A stretch of DNA of 64,000 bases from Plumapathes pennacea (taxonomy: Eukaryota; Cnidaria; Anthozoa; Antipatharia; Myriopathidae), in assembly GCA_964036295.1 (NCBI GenBank), contig OZ038465.1:1513615-1577614 (forward strand), written 5' to 3'. Made by a program: the position numbers and the translations under genes. Positions 10,612 to 19,003 of the stretch are shown piece after piece. How positions within the stretch are numbered: the first letter of the stretch is position 1; each line of letters opens with the position of its first letter. Below the pieces are notes generated by a model. The model was given only the letters and a program-made list of their open reading frames with translations. It was not told where the DNA came from and did no database searches.

Positions 10612-12038
10612 GACCCATAACTTCTGAAGTCAAGATTGGCGCAGTTAACACCGAAGGACAGTCTGTGATGTTCGTCGCAGGGAACATTGAGGGAACTTCT
10701 GTGCGTTTTCTGCTAGACACGGGAGCCAATGTAACAATCATAAATCCGACTGTGTATTATGAAATCCCAGAGAGTTGCAGGCCGTCTTTGGAAGAAGTAA
10801 AGACGAGAATGGTCCTTGCAGATGGGAGTAGCGTGCCATTTTTGGGGCGAAGCATCTTTAAACTTACCATTGACGGGAGATCGCTGGAGCAGGAAATTTG
10901 GGTCGCAAGTATTGATCTGGAGGGTATACTTGGGATGGACTTCTTAAGGCGACATGGCTGTGGCATCGTACCGAGAGATGGGCAGCTGGAGCTAATTTTT
11001 CCTGTTCGCAAAGAGAAAGAGGTTATTGAAGCACACTCTGATGAAGTTGTTCCACCGAGATGCTGTAAAGTGGCACAAATGGCACATGGCACAAATGAAA
11101 CTCCCTCTTGCATGGAGCGGTGGGTACAACAGTGGTCAACAGAAGAACTCCACCGGGCTCAGGCTGATGACCCGATGATCGCACCAATCTTAAAGTGGCT
11201 TCAGGAGAGGAATGGACGACCAGCATGGGCGGAAATTGCACCATTAAGTCCTTCCATCAAAGCGTACTGGGCACAGTGGGAGAACTTGTGTCTTCGAGAT
11301 GGGGTCGTATATCGTCGCTGGGAGTCAGAGGATGGTGATCGTGTGACATTTAAGTTGGTCTTGCCTGGAAATATGCGACGGGAAGTGATGGTGTATTTAC
11401 ATGATTCACAAACGGCAGGGCATCTTGGAGTGAAGAAGACCATAGCACGGGTGAAGGAGAGATTCTACTGGTGTGGGAGCAGCCGTGATGTCAGAGAGTG
11501 GTGCCAGAAGTGTGACCTATGTGCATCAAGACGAGGGCCACGGAGGACCCCTCGGGCACCAATGCAGAGCTATTCTGTAGGAGCTCCTTTTGAAAGAGCT
11601 CGAGAGCATCTGCGATTAGAAACCCAGAGACACAAACGACTGTATGATCACAAATTGAATGTTTCCAAGTTCAAGCAAGGAGATCCAGTTTGGTTCTTCA
11701 ATCCAAGGCGCAGAAAGGGATACAGTCCAAAATTACAGCGTCCATGGGAGGGTCCATACACTATTGTAAAAAAGATCAACGATGTGGTGTACAGAATTCG
11801 GCGGAGTCCATCTTCGAAGTGTAAGGTGGTCCACCATGATAAGTTACAGCCCTACAAAGGACAAAGTCATGATGATGATGATGATGAGAGTTGGAGGAGC
11901 CAACAAGGACATAATGATGATGGGAACCGGAGGAGCCGACGAGGACGTGACCGTGATGAGAGCAGGTGCCTGGGAGAGGGACCACGGAGGAGTACAAGAG
12001 GACGGAGGCGACCAGTACACTTTGAGCAATTTTGCTAG
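10482..12038 (+). CDS. Pol remnant of LTR element 1: protease + integrase ends, no RT
   Basis: This frame is -1 relative to gag and opens after a TGA at 10479; it has no ATG at its start, so expression by frameshifting is expected. Near the start is a retropepsin with catalytic LLDTGANVTI (Asp codon 10716) and ILGMDF. Next is the linker 'WSTEELHRAQADDP' that normally follows RNase H, then the HHCC zinc domain of integrase (GHLGVKKT...CQKCDLC). After 'GAPFERA' the sequence jumps directly to the integrase C-terminal domain (FKQGDPVWFFNPRRRKG...VVHHDKLQPYKG). RT, RNase H and the DDE core are missing at two places with no frame loss. An Asp- then Arg-rich tail closes it. The retained frame suggests selection or a very recent origin. 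Confidence 0.85.
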   Translation, partial: AAESAGKRRDTESAGKRRAAELAGKRREAEFGGRNSVGIPATVGPITSEVKIGAVNTEGQSVMFVAGNIEGTSVRFLLDTGANVTIINPTVYYEIPESCRPSLEEVKTRMVLADGSSVPFLGRSIFKLTIDGRSLEQEIWVASIDLEGILGMDFLRRHGCGIVPRDGQLELIFPVRKEKEVIEAHSDEVVPPRCCKVAQMAHGTNETPSCMERWVQQWSTEELHRAQADDPMIAPILKWLQERNGRPAWAEIAPLSPSIKAYWAQWENLCLRDGVVYRRWESEDGDRVTFKLVLPGNMRREVMVYLHDSQTAGHLGVKKTIARVKERFYWCGSSRDVREWCQKCDLCASRRGPRRTPRAPMQSYSVGAPFERAREHLRLETQRHKRLYDHKLNVSKFKQGDPVWFFNPRRRKGYSPKLQRPWEGPYTIVKKINDVVYRIRRSPSSKCKVVHHDKLQPYKGQSHDDDDDESWRSQQGHNDDGNRRSRRGRDRDESRCLGEGPRRSTRGRRRPVHFEQFC

Positions 12039-12097
12039 TGACATTTTATTTTACCTGTTGAACTGTCTTGGGTTGAAGCAATGGCCTTAACTGCACC

Positions 12098-12255
12098 CTT
12101 TGATGCAAGGATGCATCAGGTTTTGAAGGGGGGGAAGCAGGAAAGTTTCAGTTAAGGGATTGTTAGATTTAAGATTTAAGAAGTTCGGTGTTATAGTCCT
12201 GTTTTTTCACTTTTGTTGATGCGAGGACGCATCAGGTCCTTAGGGAAGGGGCAAA
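12098..12255 (+). promoter_or_regulatory. Duplicated hairpin plus polypurine tract before the 3' LTR
   Basis: The polypurine tract agggaaggggcaaa directly abuts the 3' LTR and should prime plus-strand DNA. It is preceded by the hairpin TGATGCGAGGACGCATCA (12218-12235). A second set, hairpin TGATGCAAGGATGCATCA followed by ttttgaaggggggaag, lies about 120 bases upstream, so the hairpin-PPT pair is duplicated. Confidence 0.65.
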
Positions 12256-12625
12256 TGTAATGCGCGAGCATTAGGTACTAGCAAGTATTGAGTTGAGTTC
12301 GTTAATCGAATGTAATGCGCGAGCATTAGGTGTTCACGTGTGTAAGTTTAGTCCGTTTGTTGTCCGTTAAGTGTTAGCGTATGTAGTAAAGTCCGTTAAA
12401 GTGGCGACTGATAGCGAATCGGTTAGCGTGTGTCTAGTATAAAAGGGATCACAAGCCGTTGTGGTACGAGTTTTGTACGAGGGTTGTACGAGTTTTTGTA
12501 CGGGAGTTTGTACGAGAGTTTCGTACACGTCATTTTGTATGAGTCGACGTACTGTTGAGAGGTTAATACAGTTGGACGTTGTTGAAGCTCTGTTTCCTGT
12601 GTTTGTGGACCCTGGGTACGTTACA
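12256..12625 (+). repeat. 3' LTR of element 1
   Basis: Second 370-bp LTR, TGTAATG...GTTACA, indistinguishable by eye from 8567-8936. It is followed by ATAT, the right target-site duplication. Confidence 0.92.
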
Positions 12626-12954
12626 ATATAAAAGCTTCATCTAGAAATAAATGGGAAATATGCATGTACAGTAAGTGTAAGTATAAATACAAGATGACCA
12701 GAGATGTGCTGAAATAAACCCCTAAACTCTGTTTGGCTTTATCTAACAAGAATTTGTTTATTGACATTTTAAAATAGCCAGCTCAAAGGTTTCTTTGTCA
12801 CATAGATAAGGCCAGGGGAATAGTTTATTATATACATTGCAAAGGACCATTCCTTATTTGTGAAATAGGCCGGGTGTGGAAAAATTAATATTAAAGGACA
12901 AAATTCACTAAGTCCCCCCTTCCTCTCAAAGTCCATATTAAAAAGCAATGACCC

Positions 12955-12985
<31 letters not shown>

Positions 12986-13206
12986 ACACGCACACACACA
13001 CACTATGTTTATTGATTTTCAATAACAGTTGCACTCTCTGTAATTTAACAATAACTAACTACTCAGCATAATATTGACTAAAAATATGCACATGACCAAC
13101 CCCTACCTCCCCTCTTTCCTTCATAAATAAGGATCCGGTCTCTGACTGTAACAATATTTATTATCATTAAGTATAATCATTAAGGTGGCAAAAAACACAA
13201 AATTCT
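12626..13206. repeat. Spacer with poly-C / (CA)n microsatellite at ~12951-13004
   Basis: The stretch between element 1 and the exon-like fragment contains about 20 C residues followed by about 17 CA units with one cg interruption. No gene is supported. Confidence 0.7.
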
Positions 13207-13736
13207 ATGGAAGGAAGTCAGTACAGATGTACAGATGGCCCTGGTATAGAGTTTGATGGGATCCCATTCATGATCATTGGGAAGAAAGTTCTGGAGTGCC
13301 ACCATGGTCCAAATAGGAACAATATCTTAAAAGCAAAGATGGCAAAAGAGAGAGGTAAATTGTTGCAGAAAATAAAATCATATATGATTTTATACTAGAC
13401 AATCTTTTTAAGGCAAAATCACTTATCTTTCATACCATCAGTGTTTATTCCTTACAAAGTATCAAAACAAATATTAATACAGTATTCTATAAACAGAGTA
13501 AAAAGTAGTCAAAATCATAAAGCAAAATGCCTTATGTCTACACAACTTGCATAGCACATATTGTCTAGAACTGCTGAAGTCTGGTATCTTCATATTTAGA
13601 AATAACTATAACTGGATTGAGATGTATAACATTAACATTTTGCCTAATAGGTAAATGAACAAAGTGACCATGCCTTCTTCAGGTGCAAGACACCAAGAAG
13701 TATGATTGCCCAGCAAAGATATACATAAAAACCTAA
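13207..13736 (+). pseudogene. Fragment of a possible CaRF-like gene (two exon-like blocks)
   Basis: The block ending at 13354 encodes 'GIEFDGIPFMIIGKKVLECHHG' in style and is followed by a GT donor (ggtaaat) in phase 1. An acceptor at 13688-13689 restores the frame and the next block encodes DTKKYDCPAKIYIKT and a TAA at 13734. The combination of an EFDG...CHHG block with a Cys-Pro-Ala-Lys-Ile block recalls calcium-responsive transcription factor-like proteins of invertebrates, from memory only. The upstream start is unclear and the 3' part is absent: LTR element 2 begins 140 bases downstream. It may be a remnant of a gene broken by retrotransposons. Low certainty. Confidence 0.3.
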
Positions 13737-13875
13737 CATAACCCCAACCACCTAGTAGAGAGAAGAATCTCTGACGTGGCTTTTACAGAAAGGCAGTCTG
13801 CACTTCAACTTAAGTCAAGAGCGACCAACAGGATCTTGCTGTTTGTAACACAATACCAGCCGTCAGTGTACAACT

Positions 13876-14166
13876 TGCAGAACTACCGCTGACCGTACGG
13901 TACAGAGTCACCGCTGACCGGAAGGCTCAAGGAATAGAACTGTCGGACATGTTGTTTTAGGTTACGAACACTGCGATAATACTTTCGCGATTATATGTAA
14001 TTCACTCCCTTGATCATCGCGTTATTACGTAAGTTGATTTCTTTACTTTGTATTTGTCTATTTGGCATTAGTATCTTATTGTATTTTGGTGTCATTTGTA
14101 CAATTAGGACTCGTTCATCGTTGAGATTGATTAAACTATCATCATCGAGGAGGCTCGTTTACTTCA
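13876..14166 (+). repeat. 5' LTR of element 2
   Basis: 291-bp direct repeat of 17462-17752, TG...CA ends. Contains 'ttatatg' at 13991 as a possible TATA element, about 23 bases upstream of the block TCATCGCGTTATTACG that is complementary to the primer site. Confidence 0.92.
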
Positions 14167-14191
14167 TGAACGAGTCGTAATAACGCGATGA
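14166..14191 (+). promoter_or_regulatory. Two-block primer site complementary to the element's own LTR
   Basis: Immediately at the LTR edge, ATGAACGAGTC (14166-14176) is the exact complement of GACTCGTTCAT in the LTR (14108-14118). The next 16 bases, CGTAATAACGCGATGA (14176-14191), are the exact complement of TCATCGCGTTATTACG (14014-14029). The site does not begin TGG, so a tRNA CCA end would not pair. This is what a self-primed element of the Tf1/sushi type would need, here in two adjacent blocks. The pairing is seen; self-priming is inferred. Confidence 0.7.
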
Positions 14192-14317
14192 ATCCACGAC
14201 GGCTGCAACACACCCACCACACCAGGCAGCACCACGTGCTCCTGTCCACAGCGCAGCAGTCCACCACCACGCCCATCCGAGCTCCCATTCCCATGCACAC
14301 CGGAAAACAACGAGCGA

Positions 14318-17300
14318 ATGAAAGTGTGGCTCCTCGAACGCTACGCGTCTTCGACGTTCAACACCTGTCCCCACAGACCGCTACCCTGCATGGATGGTCC
14401 GCCGATTGAGATACACGTGGAGCCTGACGCCAAGCCAAAGGCATGTTATACCCCGGCCAGTGTACCCCTGCATTGGCAGCAGCGCGTGTACGAAGACCTG
14501 CTTCGCGACGAAGCACTGGGCGTAATCGAGCGCGTACCCTATGGCGAACCTGTGACGTGGTGCCATCGTATGGTGGTCACACGGAAACATGATGGGTCTC
14601 CACGACGCACAGTTGATCTCTCGCCCCTAAACAAGTTTTGCAAACGAGAGACATTCGCCTCAGAGTCCCCGTTTCAGCTGGCGCGTTGCATACCCAAGAA
14701 TACCTGGAAGACGGTGACCGACGCGTGGAACGGGTACCACAGCGTCCCCCTCCGCGAACCCGACCGCCACCTGACAACGTTCATCACTCCCTTTGGCCGT
14801 TGGCGATATACGAGAGCACCTCAAGGCTTCCTGTCATCCGGGGACGGGTACAACCGCCGCTTTGACGCTGTACTATCCACCTTCGAACGCAAGGAACGCT
14901 GCGTGGACGACACAATCCACCACGACACAGACCTGGAGCAGCACTGGTGGAGAACCATCGAATTCCTTACACGCGTCGGGCGAGCAGGAATTGTACTGAA
15001 CTCAGACAAGTTCCAATTCGCTGAGAGGATAGTCGACTTTGCTGGGTTCAGGGTATCCGACGATTCAATCGAGCCACTACCGAAATACCTCAACGCCATC
15101 CGAGAGTTTCCCACGCCAACCTCCACCACTGACATCAGGAGCTGGTTCGGGCTCGTGAATCAAGTCGCCAACTACGCCCAGCTGCGAGACATCATGGCGC
15201 CCTTCAAGCCGTTCCTAAGCGCTCGCACCCAATTCTCGTGGCCACCCGAGCTCGAGGCAGCGTTCCAGTCTTCCAAATCAGCCATAGTTGAAGCCATTCG
15301 CAAAGGAGTCGAAATTTTCGACATGCAGCAACGCACCTGCCTCCGTCCCGATTGGTCTCAACGTGGCATCGGCTACTTCCTGCTCCAACAGCACTGCGAC
15401 TGCCCCTCGGGCATCCCAGACTGTTGCCCTGGGGGATGGAGAATCACCTTGGCAGGCTCCCGCTTCCTATCCTCAGCGGAGCAACGCTACGCAGCAATCG
15501 AGGGAGAAGCACTTGCAGTCGCCTGGGGTCTCGAACAGACGCGGTACTTCACGCAAGGATGCGACAACTTAATCATCGTAACCGATCACAAGCCACTAAC
15601 CAAGATCTTTGGTGACCGCACCCTAGACGAAATCTCAAACTCTCGCCTGTTCCGTCTAAAGCAGCGCACTCTTTCATGGCGGTTCGAAATCGTGCACCGA
15701 CCAGGCAAGACCAATCTCGCCGCTGACGCAACCTCGAGACACCCTTCGCCCTCAAGCTCAGTGGATTGCAGCTTTCAGGATTCACGCACTACGCCTGACG
15801 CGACAGAGTCAGCACTATTGGCCTCCATCCGCAGCGAAGCGCAAGAGTTAGGCACGATCTCATGGCCAATCCTCGCTCGGGAAACGGAAGCCGACCCATC
15901 CTTAAGCTACATCCTCAAACTGATTGAGCAAGGAAACACAAGCTTCGACAGAACTGACACCCCACTGGCCAGCTACTGGCCCGCCTGCGAGTCATTCTAT
16001 GTCCACAAAGGCGTACTACTATTCCAAGATCGAGTAGTGGTCCCAACCTCCCTCCGCACCCAAGTACTACAGCACCTTCATGCTGCTCACCAAGGCACCT
16101 CCATGATGGAACAACGCGCACGCGCAATCGCGTACTGGCCAGGAATGTCACAGGACATTCGCGACACGCGAGAGGGATGCACAGACTGCAACAGAAACGC
16201 CCCATCGCAAGCAGCCACGCCTCCAATCCCATCCCCACCGCCCTCCACCCCTTTCGAAGCAGTCTTCGCAGACTTCTTTGACCATGGTGGCAGTCATTAC
16301 CTTGTAATAGGAGATCAACTCTCGGGTTGGGTGGAGATACTAAGCTCGTCAAACGGTACCGATCTTGGAGGCTCCTCAGGCTTGGTTTGCCACCTGCGCT
16401 CATTCTTTGCCACATTTGGTGTTCCAGAGGAAATATCCAGTGACGGCGGCCCAGAATTTATTGCAGGAAACACAGTAAAGTTCCTTCGTTCCTGGGGTGT
16501 ACGTCACCGCCTCTCGTCCGCCGGCTTCCCACAATCAAATGGCAGAGCAGAAGTCGCAGTGAAGACGGCGAAACGCCTGCTCATGTCTAACACCGGGCCC
16601 ACAGGCAACCTCGATCACGACCGCTTCCTGCGTGCAATATTGCAGTTAAGAAACACACCCGATCCAGACTGCAACATCTCACCTGCACAGATCATCTTTG
16701 GCCGCCCCCTGCGAGACGCGCTGACGTTTGTGAACAAACTAGAGAAATTCTCCAACCCACACATCCGCCCGCTATGGCACCACGCCTGGGCAGCCAAGGA
16801 AGAGGCCCTCCGGACGCAAATGGCTCGAACGACGGAATCTCCACAGGCACACTCCAGACCACTCCGCCCGTTATGTATGGGTGAACGGGTGTTCCTCCAG
16901 AATCAGCGAGGCAACCATCCAAACAAATGGGATCGATCAGGCACCGTGGTAGAGTCACCCGGCCATGACCAATACAGGGTAAAAGTTGACGGGTCTGGAC
17001 GCCTAACCCTGCGCAACCGACGCTTCCTGCATGCTTATACGCCAGCCACCCCTTCTGTACCTCAGCAGCCCTGTGCAGCACCCCGACCCACCAGCACCAT
17101 TGATCACCCACAATCGAAACCCAATCCATTATCAGGTGTGACACCCCGACAGGCATTGGAAAACCCTACAACAGCAGGAGCGCCTACACAAGAGGATCCC
17201 CCACCCCCAACAGTAATGGCAAAAGAAACACAGGAGCAAGAACTCACATGCCATCCAAGCACGGGCACTCCCTCGGCAACTGAGACACCCACTTCCAGTC

Positions 17301-17416
17301 CCCCTCCATCAGCAGCGCAGACAACACCCCTGGTGGACAAGCCAATGCGTCCAAGCCGCACCCGGCGACCACCAAAACGCTTAGAACCGGAAACTGGAAG
17401 GTGGATAGAACACTGA
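14318..17416 (+). CDS. pol: Pol (RT-RNase H-integrase) of LTR element 2, gag and protease missing
   Basis: 1,032 residues from the first in-frame ATG; the frame is open from 14192, right behind the primer site, so the true start may be different. Reverse transcriptase (about 60-300): motif A VTDAW (Asp135), APQGF, and the catalytic CVDD box (Asp197/198) in place of the usual Tyr/Phe-X-Asp-Asp. RNase H (about 340-475): Asp345, Glu395, Asp423, Asp470. Integrase: HHCC zinc domain (His587/591 to C621-x2-C624), then DDE residues Asp652, Asp709, Glu745, with 35 residues between the last two as expected. A long Pro/Thr-rich tail ends in basic 'RPSRTRRPPKRLEP'. All catalytic residues appear present. 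It strongly resembles cnidarian and echinoderm proteins annotated K02A2.6-like. Confidence 0.92.
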   Translation: MKVWLLERYASSTFNTCPHRPLPCMDGPPIEIHVEPDAKPKACYTPASVPLHWQQRVYEDLLRDEALGVIERVPYGEPVTWCHRMVVTRKHDGSPRRTVDLSPLNKFCKRETFASESPFQLARCIPKNTWKTVTDAWNGYHSVPLREPDRHLTTFITPFGRWRYTRAPQGFLSSGDGYNRRFDAVLSTFERKERCVDDTIHHDTDLEQHWWRTIEFLTRVGRAGIVLNSDKFQFAERIVDFAGFRVSDDSIEPLPKYLNAIREFPTPTSTTDIRSWFGLVNQVANYAQLRDIMAPFKPFLSARTQFSWPPELEAAFQSSKSAIVEAIRKGVEIFDMQQRTCLRPDWSQRGIGYFLLQQHCDCPSGIPDCCPGGWRITLAGSRFLSSAEQRYAAIEGEALAVAWGLEQTRYFTQGCDNLIIVTDHKPLTKIFGDRTLDEISNSRLFRLKQRTLSWRFEIVHRPGKTNLAADATSRHPSPSSSVDCSFQDSRTTPDATESALLASIRSEAQELGTISWPILARETEADPSLSYILKLIEQGNTSFDRTDTPLASYWPACESFYVHKGVLLFQDRVVVPTSLRTQVLQHLHAAHQGTSMMEQRARAIAYWPGMSQDIRDTREGCTDCNRNAPSQAATPPIPSPPPSTPFEAVFADFFDHGGSHYLVIGDQLSGWVEILSSSNGTDLGGSSGLVCHLRSFFATFGVPEEISSDGGPEFIAGNTVKFLRSWGVRHRLSSAGFPQSNGRAEVAVKTAKRLLMSNTGPTGNLDHDRFLRAILQLRNTPDPDCNISPAQIIFGRPLRDALTFVNKLEKFSNPHIRPLWHHAWAAKEEALRTQMARTTESPQAHSRPLRPLCMGERVFLQNQRGNHPNKWDRSGTVVESPGHDQYRVKVDGSGRLTLRNRRFLHAYTPATPSVPQQPCAAPRPTSTIDHPQSKPNPLSGVTPRQALENPTTAGAPTQEDPPPPTVMAKETQEQELTCHPSTGTPSATETPTSSPPPSAAQTTPLVDKPMRPSRTRRPPKRLEPETGRWIEH

Positions 17417-17450
17417 GTTCGCTTCCCTATAGAACACAATAGCTCCTCGA

Positions 17451-17461
17451 ACTGGGGGGGA
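17451..17461 (+). promoter_or_regulatory. Polypurine tract of element 2
   Basis: Actggggggga directly precedes the 3' LTR (TGCAG at 17462), the expected place for the plus-strand primer. Confidence 0.6.
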
Positions 17462-17752
17462 TGCAGAACTACCGCTGACCGTACGGTACAGAGTCACCGC
17501 TGACCGGAAGGCTCAAGGAATAGAACTGTCGGACACGTTGTTTTAGGTTACGAACACTGCGATAATACTTTCGCGATTATATGTAATTCACTCCCTTGAT
17601 CATCGCGTTATTACGTAAGTTGATTTCTTTACTTTGTATTTGTCTATTTGGCATTAGTATCTTATTGTATTTTGGTGTCATTTGTACAATTGGGACTCGT
17701 TCATCGTTGAGATTGATTAAACTATCATCATCGAGGAGGCTCGTTTACTTCA
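17462..17752 (+). repeat. 3' LTR of element 2
   Basis: 291-bp copy of the 5' LTR with about two substitutions, followed by the target duplication CAACT. Confidence 0.92.
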
Positions 17753-17757
17753 CAACT

Positions 17758-18564
17758 TAAAAGAAATTTTAATGAAAAACTGGCATCTAATACAAAACCA
17801 ACCTTTATTGAAAACGATATTCATGGAACCCCCTATAATATCTTTTAAGAGAGGCAAATCCCTTAAAGACATGCTCATCAGAGCAAAAATATGAAGGCAC
17901 CAAAAATATACTCACAACTGGAGTTGTGCAGGTCTGTCAGCCCCCCCCCTCTCTATTCAGCATTGGAACCGGCATGACAGCCCAATCCATTGAGCAAACA
18001 TCATCATGAAACTCATCAGTAAGGGGATCAAACATGCATTCATGTGTGAGCAGAGCACACACATTAACATTTCTGTTTAGAATAGTTAACTTAGTCAGAA
18101 CTATATTGATTTCTTATCTGATTGAAACAGAATTGGAACTGGGAATTATATAATTCATATAGAAGGTTTTGTCATGATGTAGTACATGGCCATCAAAATC
18201 TGTGATATTAATGTTCTCAATGCCATTTATAAAATCTGTTCTTTTTGCTTCGAATAGGTGGTCAAGATGCGTATTTTTGTCGGTCAATGGCAGTGACAGA
18301 AAGTGCAAAGTGACTTTAAGTTTAAAATTTTGCAGCAACAATGATGAAGTTTGATGGCCAGTTGCTAAAACACCCCATATGTATTACTATTTACTGCCAG
18401 TCTTCATGGACCAGTAATCGGCATTATGATTACAACAACTTATTTTTAGCGCACGCTACATGGTTTTGGCGGATGTTATTTACACCATTCACCAGAGTAA
18501 AGAGTAAATAACATCCACCGAAACCACGTACAGTAGAAATACGCTGGAAATAAACTAGTTGTAG
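17758..18564. other. No supported gene
   Basis: A 75-codon minus-strand ORF at 18114-18341 looks protein-like but has no recognised family and no clear splice context. Near 18460-18535, catggttttggcggatgttattta and its inverted copy form a small hairpin related to the adjoining dispersed repeat. Confidence 0.4.
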
Positions 18565-18992
18565 TCATGATGCCAATTTCCAGCCAAAAGGTGAGTCGGT
18601 AAAATTCAGTTTGTGCTTCCATAGATTAACAAAAGGCCATCTTTTTTTTTTTTAATTTTCAGCTCACATGGTTTTGGCGGATGTTATTTACTTTTTACTG
18701 TAGTTACGTAAATATATAACGACCTTCAGAACCATGTTCATGGTTGTACAGGAACGGAGAACAATCCGATAAAAATATACTCTAAGTAATGACAACAGCG
18801 TGAAAATTGTCTTAAGATTGACTTTACTCACGTTAACACTATAAGAGTATCATTCACCGCAAAGTACCGCAGATCGTGACGAGCTCGCCTCGGCCGCCAT
18901 GTTGATTAGACTTGACGTCATGACCGCTGACAGCAAATTTTCAATTTCGGCTCACATGGTTTTGGTGGGTGTTAAATAGTGCCTTCCTGTCT
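18565..18992 (-). repeat. Dispersed repeat, copy 2, abutting the next gene
   Basis: Reverse-oriented copy of 7703-8104: its complement reads gaaggcactatttaacaccc...ccaccaaaaccatgtgagc and later taacatccgccaaaaccatg and cacaaactgaattttaccg. It ends 12 bases before the ATG of the EEP-type gene, so it supplies that gene's immediate upstream sequence. Confidence 0.75.
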
Positions 18993-19003
18993 TTGCAGCG
19001 AAG

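Larger units (their letters stand above)
8567..12625 (+). mobile_element. Ty3/Gypsy-type LTR retrotransposon 1, internally deleted (Gag-PR only)
   Basis: A 4,059-bp element with two 370-bp LTRs starting TGTAATGCG and ending GTTACA, flanked by the 4-bp direct repeat ATAT (8563-8566, 12626-12629). I read no difference between the LTRs, so insertion is recent. Order: LTR, primer site, gag, a pol remnant in the -1 frame, polypurine tract, LTR. Pol has protease, the zinc-binding N-terminus of integrase and the integrase C-terminal domain. RT, RNase H and the integrase catalytic core are absent, yet the remaining frame is open. It is therefore non-autonomous for reverse transcription and integration, but could still make particles and protease (inference). 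Confidence 0.92.
13876..17752 (+). mobile_element. Ty3/Gypsy-type LTR retrotransposon 2 (K02A2.6-like), gag-less
   Basis: A 3,877-bp element with 291-bp LTRs (TGCAGAACTACC...GCTCGTTTACTTCA) and the 5-bp target duplication CAACT (13871-13875, 17753-17757). The two LTRs differ at about two positions (a T/C in cggaca-tgttg and an A/G in acaatta-ggac), under 1%, so insertion is fairly recent. Only 25 bases after the 5' LTR, the pol frame is open and runs to 17416; there is no space for Gag or protease. It carries RT, RNase H and integrase. It therefore complements, on paper, what element 1 lacks, although the LTRs and primer sites are unrelated. Confidence 0.92.

Noticed and set aside
14188-14409. 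73-residue Gag remnant at the start of LTR element 2
   Set aside because: It begins in the primer site and has no Gag features; the pol frame over the same DNA matches the usual pol N-terminus better.
18114-18341. 75-residue minus-strand ORF
   Set aside because: It reads like a protein, but no family, splice sites or partner exons could be found.
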